This document shows, one piece after another, positions 59,291-64,000 of a DNA stretch of 64,000 bases. A program made the translations under genes and the position numbers. The notes beneath the pieces were generated by a model. The model made no database searches and was not told the DNA's origin. It was given only the letters and a program-made list of their open reading frames with translations. The stretch comes from Acidobacteriota bacterium (lineage in GTDB: Bacteria; Acidobacteriota; Blastocatellia; Pyrinomonadales; Pyrinomonadaceae), in NCBI GenBank assembly GCA_018269075.1, contig JAFDVJ010000006.1, positions 155,424 through 219,423 on the forward strand, written 5' to 3'. Within the stretch, counting starts at the first letter, position 1. Every line of letters starts with the position of its first letter.

Positions 59291-59465
59291 AAATTTTCCG
59301 CCGTTTGAGTTTTAAAACACTAAATATAGGAACTATCTAATATTTATAACGATTTATCAAATGAAAATTCGCATAAATAAAAGTTCTACAATTCATTTTT
59401 CGCTTTTTTTCATTTTTACCCGTTTTTATATCACTATTACTTATCTTTTTATGTGTTATATAACC

Positions 59466-59495
59466 TTGACTTTCGTCATTTAAGTTTTGTAACAT
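59466..59495 (+). promoter_or_regulatory. Candidate promoter of the leu operon
   Basis: -35 TTGACT (59466-59471), an 18-base spacer and -10 TAACAT (59490-59495). The predicted leader to leuA is about 55 bases. The A+T-rich DNA upstream (59300-59460) is suited to LysR binding. Confidence 0.5.
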
Positions 59496-59556
59496 TCTGA
59501 AGACAGGTCATCAGGGGAAACGCATCAAGCCCGAATTTGAAGAAACTGGAGAAAGA

Positions 59557-60729
59557 ATGAGTACCGATAAAATCAGAATTTTTGACACGACTTTGCGCGA
59601 CGGCGAACAATCGCCGGGCTGTTCGATGAATCTCGGCGAAAAGATCCGGATGGCGCGGCAACTGGAGTTTTTGGGCGTCGACATCATCGAGGCCGGCTTT
59701 CCGATCGCTTCGGACGGCGATTTTCAGGCCGTCCGGGCGATTTCCGAAGCCTGCGAGACGGCGACCGTCGCCGGTCTGTGCCGGACGACCGAGCTCGACA
59801 TCGCGCGCGCGGCCGAAGCCCTGAAAAAAGCGAAGCGCTCGCGGATTCATACGTTCGTCGCGACGAGCGACATCCATCTCGAATACAAACTGCAGAAGAC
59901 GCGCAAGGAAGTTATCGAGATGACGCGCCACGCCGTCCGGCTCGCGAAGAATCACGCCGACGAGGTTGAGTTCTCCGCCGAGGACGCGACCCGCAGCGAC
60001 GTCGAATTCGTCTGCGAAGTCTTCGAAACGGCCGTCGCGGAAGGCGCGACCATTCTGAACGTGCCCGATACGGTCGGCTACACGCTGCCGGGCGAATACG
60101 CGAACCTGATCCGGACGGTCAAAGAGCGCGTCGTCGGCGATCGCGACGTGACGATCAGCGTCCATTGCCACAACGATCTCGGGTTGGCGGTCGCCAATTC
60201 GCTCGCCGCGGTCGAAGCGGGCGCGCGGCAGGTCGAATGCACGGTCAACGGGATCGGCGAACGCGCCGGCAACGCGTCGCTCGAAGAACTGGTGATGGCG
60301 CTCGTCGTCCGCGCCGACAAGATGCCGTACGAGCACAACATCGAAACGACGCAGATCTATCCGACGAGCCAGCTATTGTCGTCGATCATCAGCTTCGGCG
60401 TCCAGCCGAACAAGGCGATCGTCGGGCGCAACGCGTTCGCGCACGAAGCCGGCATCCACCAGCACGGCGTGCTGAGCAACCCGCTCTGCTACGAGATTAT
60501 GACGCCGCAGTCGGTCGGCGTGCCGTCGAATCATATCGTCCTCGGCAAGCATTCGGGCCGCCACGCGCTCGTCGCGCGCTACAACGAGCTCGGCTACGAA
60601 TTGTCGCCCGAGGAAGTCGCGCTCGTCTATCCGCGTTTCACGGCGCTCGCCGACAAGAAAAAGAACGTTTACGATCAGGATCTGCTGGCGATTCTGCCGG
60701 CCCCGTGGCCGACGCTGATGGCGGCCTGA
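59557..60729 (+). CDS. leuA: 2-isopropylmalate synthase, short form without regulatory domain
   Basis: A 390-residue enzyme that condenses acetyl-CoA with 2-ketoisovalerate, the first step of leucine synthesis. The TIM barrel motifs [13 protein letters not shown] (about 9-21) and [20 protein letters not shown] (about 205-224) carry the metal site, and the subdomain [16 protein letters not shown] follows. It ends near residue 390, before the 100-residue C-terminal leucine-binding domain of standard LeuA. The neighbouring leuB-leuC-leuD support LeuA rather than homocitrate synthase. Confidence 0.85.
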   Translation: MSTDKIRIFDTTLRDGEQSPGCSMNLGEKIRMARQLEFLGVDIIEAGFPIASDGDFQAVRAISEACETATVAGLCRTTELDIARAAEALKKAKRSRIHTFVATSDIHLEYKLQKTRKEVIEMTRHAVRLAKNHADEVEFSAEDATRSDVEFVCEVFETAVAEGATILNVPDTVGYTLPGEYANLIRTVKERVVGDRDVTISVHCHNDLGLAVANSLAAVEAGARQVECTVNGIGERAGNASLEELVMALVVRADKMPYEHNIETTQIYPTSQLLSSIISFGVQPNKAIVGRNAFAHEAGIHQHGVLSNPLCYEIMTPQSVGVPSNHIVLGKHSGRHALVARYNELGYELSPEEVALVYPRFTALADKKKNVYDQDLLAILPAPWPTLMAA

Positions 60730-60748
60730 TTATTTTCGTCCCGAAGCC

Positions 60749-60844
60749 GCGGCTTTAATCGTGAAAGCAGCGTCCGTCATTGGAACTTTGACGTGCAGTC
60801 GTTAAAATATCCGTTGACGCGGCGCGTTTCGCGGTTAAAGCCGC
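60749..60844. repeat. Inverted repeat downstream of leuA
   Basis: GCGGCTTTAATCGTGAAAGC and GCGTTTCGCGGTTAAAGCCGC are inverted copies, about 17 of 20 positions matching. Confidence 0.7.
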
Positions 60845-60920
60845 TGCTTTGACCTTTGGCCTTTGATCTTCGATCTTCGACCTTCGCGGCTTTCGCGGGA
60901 ACGAGCTCCCGGCTTATACC

Positions 60921-60950
60921 GATGTCGGATGTCGGATGTCGGATGTCGGA
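60921..60950. repeat. 7-bp array, unit ATGTCGG
   Basis: Four tandem copies of ATGTCGG. An adjacent run of CTTTGATC/ATCTTCG-like units precedes it. Confidence 0.85.
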
Positions 60951-61053
60951 GGGCTTGCAATTTAAACATCCTGCTCGATCGCAAAAATTAAAAGAATCGA
61001 GCCGAAACTCCCAATGCACAATTATTTATTCAAAACGGTATTATTTTAGTTTT

Positions 61054-62142
61054 ATGAAAATCACAGTTTTGGCAGGCGACGGCATCGGCGTTGAAGTAAC
61101 GCGCGAGGCCGTCAAAGTTTTACGGGCGGTCGCCGGAGTTTTCGATCTCGCGATCGAGACCGACGAGCAGTTGATCGGCGGCGCGGGCATCCGCGAAAAA
61201 GGCTCGCCGTTTCCCGACGAGACGCGCGCCGCGTGTCTCGCTTCGGACGCCGTGCTGCTCGGCGCGGTCGGCTCGCCCGAGTTCGACGATCTGCTGCCGG
61301 AAAACCGGCCCGAGATCGGTTTGTTGAATCTCCGGCAGGCGCTCGGCGGTTTCGCCAATCTCCGCCCGTCGAAGGCTTTCCCGGCGCTCATCGATTCGTC
61401 GCCGCTCAGAAGAGAGATTTTCGAGGGCACCGATCTTTTGATCGTCCGCGAGCTGTTGGGCGGTCTTTATTTCGGCCGGCCGCGCGCGATTTCCGAGACG
61501 GAAGCCTATAACACGATGCGTTATTCGGTCGCGGAGGTCGAACGCGTCGCGCGCGTCGCCTTCGAAGCCGCGCGGACGCGGAAACAGAAGGTCACGTCGG
61601 TCGACAAGGCGAATGTTCTGGAAACCTCGCGGCTCTGGCGGCAGACGGTCGAGCGCGTGGCGAAGGATTATCCGGAGATCGCGCTCGAACATCTCTTCGT
61701 CGACGCCTGCGCGATGCATCTCGTGACGAACCCGACGCGGTTCGACGTCGTCCTGACCGAAAATCTGTTCGGCGACATCCTGTCGGACGAAGCGGCCGTT
61801 TTGACCGGCAGTCTCGGGATGCTCGCCTCGGCGACGATCGGCGGCGCGATCGATCTTTACGAGCCGGTCCACGGTTCGGCGCCCGACATCGCCGGGAAAA
61901 ACATCGCCAACCCGCTCGGCGCGATCGCCTCGGTCGCGATGCTGCTGCGCTACACGGCGAAACAGCCGGAGGCCGCCGACGCGATCGAGCGGGCGATCGA
62001 AAAAGCGCTCGAAGAAGGCCACCGGACGGCCGATCTGACGACCGACCGCGAAAACTTCGCGAAAACGGACGAGCTCGGCGAGCTCGTCGCCCGCTCCGCG
62101 ACCGAATTCGCGCGGAAACGGGCCAATTCGCGGGCCGTGTAA
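61054..62142 (+). CDS. leuB: 3-isopropylmalate dehydrogenase
   Basis: A 362-residue NAD-dependent decarboxylating dehydrogenase, third enzyme of leucine synthesis. [14 protein letters not shown] opens the protein; the substrate helix reads [17 protein letters not shown] (about 128-144), the typical LeuB signature that separates it from isocitrate dehydrogenase at 48 kb. [20 protein letters not shown] and [15 protein letters not shown] are the metal and NAD regions. The ATG at 61054 opens the first strand ([10 protein letters not shown]). Confidence 0.96.
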   Translation: MKITVLAGDGIGVEVTREAVKVLRAVAGVFDLAIETDEQLIGGAGIREKGSPFPDETRAACLASDAVLLGAVGSPEFDDLLPENRPEIGLLNLRQALGGFANLRPSKAFPALIDSSPLRREIFEGTDLLIVRELLGGLYFGRPRAISETEAYNTMRYSVAEVERVARVAFEAARTRKQKVTSVDKANVLETSRLWRQTVERVAKDYPEIALEHLFVDACAMHLVTNPTRFDVVLTENLFGDILSDEAAVLTGSLGMLASATIGGAIDLYEPVHGSAPDIAGKNIANPLGAIASVAMLLRYTAKQPEAADAIERAIEKALEEGHRTADLTTDRENFAKTDELGELVARSATEFARKRANSRAV

Positions 62143-62149
62143 AATTCGA

Positions 62150-62240
62150 TTTTTGATCTTTGGTCTTTGATCTTTGATCTTTGTTTTTTCGATGATTCGG
62201 GTCGAAGACCAAAGATCAAAGACCAAAGACCAAAGACCCA
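62150..62240. repeat. Inverted pair, unit TTTGATC / GACCAAA
   Basis: Arms 62150-62183 and 62203-62240 lie entirely in the 110-base leuB-leuC gap and can pair. Confidence 0.88.
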
Positions 62241-62252
62241 ATCTCCAATTCA

Positions 62253-63659
62253 ATGAAAACGCTTTACGACAAGATCTGGGACGCGCACGTCGTCCTCGCG
62301 GAGGCCGGCAAACCGGCGCTCGTTTACATCGATCTGCATCTCGTCCACGAGGTGACGAGCCCGCAGGCGTTCGAGGGGCTGCGGCTCGCGGGCCGGGCGG
62401 TGCGGCGGCCGGCCCGCACCTGGGCGACGGTCGATCACGCGATCCCGACGCGCGACCGGCATCTTCCCTTCAACGATCCGATCGCCGCGCAGCAGGTCGA
62501 AACGCTCCGCCGCAACACCAAGGAATTCGGCGTCCCGTTTTACGATCTCGACCGCGTCGAACAGGGCATCATCCACGTGTTCGGCCCCGAACAGGGCCTC
62601 ACGCAGCCCGGCCAGACGATCGTCTGCGGCGATTCGCACACCTCGACGCACGGCGCGTTCGGCGCGCTCGCGTTCGGCATCGGAACAAGCGAGGTCGAAC
62701 ACGTGCTGGCGACGCAGACGCTGCCGCAGAACAAATCGAAGAATCTGCTGATCAGCGTCGAGGGCGAACTTCCCTTCGGCGTGACGGCGAAAGACGTCAT
62801 TCTCGCGATCATCAACGAGATCGGGACCGACGGCGGGACGGGCTCGGTGATCGAATACGCCGGCAGCGCGATCCGCGCGCTCTCGATGGAGGGCCGGATG
62901 ACGGTCTGCAATATGTCGATCGAGGGCGGCGCGCGCGCCGGTCTGATCGCGCCCGACGAAAAGACTTTCGAATATCTGAAAGGCCGCCCGTTCGCGCCGC
63001 AGGGCGAAAAATGGGAAAAGGCCGTCGATTACTGGCGAACGCTCCCGACCGACGCCGGCGCCGGCTTCGATCGGACGGTCGAGATCGACGCCGCGGCGCT
63101 CGAACCGTTCGTGACGTGGGGCACGTCGCCCGGAATGTCGGTCAAAATCTCGGAAGCGGTTCCCGATCTGTCGGCCGCGCGGGACGAGAACGAGCGGCAG
63201 TCGTTCGAGCGGGCCCTGCAATATATGGGACTCGAGCCGTCGCAGAAGATCGGGGAGATCGCGATCGACCGGGCCTTTATCGGTTCGTGCACCAACTCGC
63301 GGATCGAGGATCTCCGCGAAGCGGCGCGGATCGCGAAGGGCTATACGGTCAGCCCGAAAGTCGGCGCGATGGTCGTGCCGGGCTCGATGCTGATCAAAAA
63401 ACAGGCCGAGGACGAAGGTCTCGCGAAAATCTTCACCGACGCCGGCTTCGAATGGCGCGACGCGGGCTGTTCGATGTGTCTCGGGATGAACGAGGACATA
63501 TTAAAGGAAGGCGAGCGCTGCGCGTCGACCTCGAACCGGAATTTCGAAGGCCGTCAGGGACGCGGCGGGCGGACGCATCTCGTTTCCCCGGCGATGGCCG
63601 CGGCGGCCGCGATCGCCGGCCGATTCGTCGACGTCCGCGACTGGAAATTCAAAGATTAG
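62253..63659 (+). CDS. leuC: 3-isopropylmalate dehydratase large subunit
   Basis: A 468-residue aconitase-family subunit that isomerises isopropylmalate with LeuD. The [4Fe-4S] ligands are one Cys in FIGSCTNSR (about 349) and two in GCSMCLG (about 408 and 411). [10 protein letters not shown] and [12 protein letters not shown] are typical. A paired array separates it from leuB, and another separates it from leuD. Confidence 0.96.
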   Translation: MKTLYDKIWDAHVVLAEAGKPALVYIDLHLVHEVTSPQAFEGLRLAGRAVRRPARTWATVDHAIPTRDRHLPFNDPIAAQQVETLRRNTKEFGVPFYDLDRVEQGIIHVFGPEQGLTQPGQTIVCGDSHTSTHGAFGALAFGIGTSEVEHVLATQTLPQNKSKNLLISVEGELPFGVTAKDVILAIINEIGTDGGTGSVIEYAGSAIRALSMEGRMTVCNMSIEGGARAGLIAPDEKTFEYLKGRPFAPQGEKWEKAVDYWRTLPTDAGAGFDRTVEIDAAALEPFVTWGTSPGMSVKISEAVPDLSAARDENERQSFERALQYMGLEPSQKIGEIAIDRAFIGSCTNSRIEDLREAARIAKGYTVSPKVGAMVVPGSMLIKKQAEDEGLAKIFTDAGFEWRDAGCSMCLGMNEDILKEGERCASTSNRNFEGRQGRGGRTHLVSPAMAAAAAIAGRFVDVRDWKFKD

Positions 63660-63668
63660 TTAATGATT

Positions 63669-63755
63669 AGTTTTGGAAGTTTGGGAAGTTTTGGAAGTAA
63701 ATGGATTTCTTCCGAAACTTCCGAACTTCCCGAACTTCCAAAACTTCCCGAACTA
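63669..63755. repeat. Inverted pair, unit GGAAGTTTT / AACTTCCCG
   Basis: Arms 63669-63700 and 63709-63755 fill the leuC-leuD gap and end five bases before the leuD ATG. Confidence 0.88.
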
Positions 63756-63760
63756 AATTT

Positions 63761-64000
63761 ATGGAGAAATTTACGACACACACCGGCCGGGCGGTCGCGA
63801 TTTACCGGCCGAACATCGACACCGACCAGATCATCCCGAAGCAGTTTTTGAAGCGCATCGAGCGGACCGGCTACGGCGAGTTTCTGTTCTACGACTGGCG
63901 CTTCGATTCGGACGGCCGCCCCGCGCCGGATTTCGTGCTCAACGAGCCGCGCTATCAGGGCGCTTCGATCCTCGTCGCCGGCGCGAACTTCGGCTGCGGC
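63761..64000 (+). CDS. leuD: 3-isopropylmalate dehydratase small subunit (partial)
   Basis: The first 80 residues of the small subunit, cut by the window end. [39 protein letters not shown] is the standard N-terminus, and the fragment ends in AGANFGCG, the conserved GxNFGCGSSRE motif. It partners with LeuC. Confidence 0.95.
   Translation, partial: MEKFTTHTGRAVAIYRPNIDTDQIIPKQFLKRIERTGYGEFLFYDWRFDSDGRPAPDFVLNEPRYQGASILVAGANFGCG

Larger units (their letters stand above)
60730..61053. other. Intergenic gap of 324 bases between leuA and leuB
   Basis: Holds an inverted repeat (60749-60768 with 60824-60844), short CTTTGAC/ATCTTCG arrays (60847-60886) and an ATGTCGG array (60921-60950). No gene, and no remnant of a LeuA regulatory domain. 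Confidence 0.7.

Noticed and set aside
18..63755. CRISPR array interpretation of the short repeats
   Set aside because: Units are 7-9 bp and contiguous, with no spacers of constant length, and no cas genes are in the window.

Overview
The window looks like a chromosomal segment of an Acidobacteriota member, most likely class Blastocatellia. This is an inference from gene content: a nuo cluster interrupted by secreted hypothetical genes, paired TonB-C-domain proteins with carboxypeptidase-regulatory-like N-termini, a CSLREA/parallel-beta-helix surface protein, a Thermus-type isocitrate dehydrogenase, and intergenic 7-bp tandem arrays that translate into KSEIRNP/ISDFGFR-like junk. The coding DNA is moderately G+C-rich. 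I see no tRNA, rRNA, CRISPR array, transposase or prophage.

Layout. 0-12 kb: minus-strand metabolic, redox and regulatory genes (aldo/keto reductase, two flavin-type PPOX proteins, glutathione peroxidase, S1-like protease, O-methyltransferase, MDR oxidoreductase, thioredoxin-like, DoxX, an Rrf2 regulator with a nitroreductase, GntR, TIGR01777 epimerase). 12.2-17.5 kb: a soluble bidirectional NAD-linked [NiFe]-hydrogenase operon, hoxF - fused hoxUY - hoxH - maturation protease. 17.6-21.7 kb: a secreted protein, a lipoprotein cytochrome c, thiS/thiG, hypotheticals. 22.0-42.6 kb: respiratory complex I genes nuoA-H and nuoJ-N in canonical order. There is no nuoI, and at least ten unrelated small genes sit between the subunits (coiled-coil and TonB-C proteins, DUF6429, SIMPL-like, ribosomal bTHX, GNAT, DUF1684). 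42.7-50.9 kb: CAT-like acyltransferase, glutamine amidotransferase, an outer-membrane-like operon behind a candidate Mn2+ (yybP-ykoY) riboswitch, a divergent HTH-TOBE regulator, isocitrate dehydrogenase, a beta-carbonic-anhydrase-like protein and two tiny genes with their own terminator. 51-57.7 kb: a repeat-rich region with a beta-helix surface protein, DUF488, cNMP-DUF1003 and YbdK-type ligase. 57.9-64 kb: PilZ, LysR and a leuA-leuB-leuC-leuD operon running off the window end.

How the parts fit: the Hox enzyme couples H2 and NAD(H), and complex I feeds NADH electrons to quinone, so the two electron-transfer systems share a cofactor pool. The cytochrome c and several redox enzymes fit the same respiratory lifestyle.

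The strongest unexplained signal is not a protein. More than twenty intergenic sites carry short tandem arrays, mostly of 7-bp units, whose sequence differs from site to site. At many sites they form inverted pairs able to fold as long hairpins. They mark operon edges and even separate hox genes, but are nearly absent inside nuo. Other repeats are a MITE-like element at 43.4-43.7 kb, a related module at 54.5 kb, a 42-bp-period hairpin array at 54.6-54.8 kb and a dispersed ACTAAAAACAC palindrome. Many apparent N-terminal extensions are translations of these arrays, so starts were chosen downstream of them.
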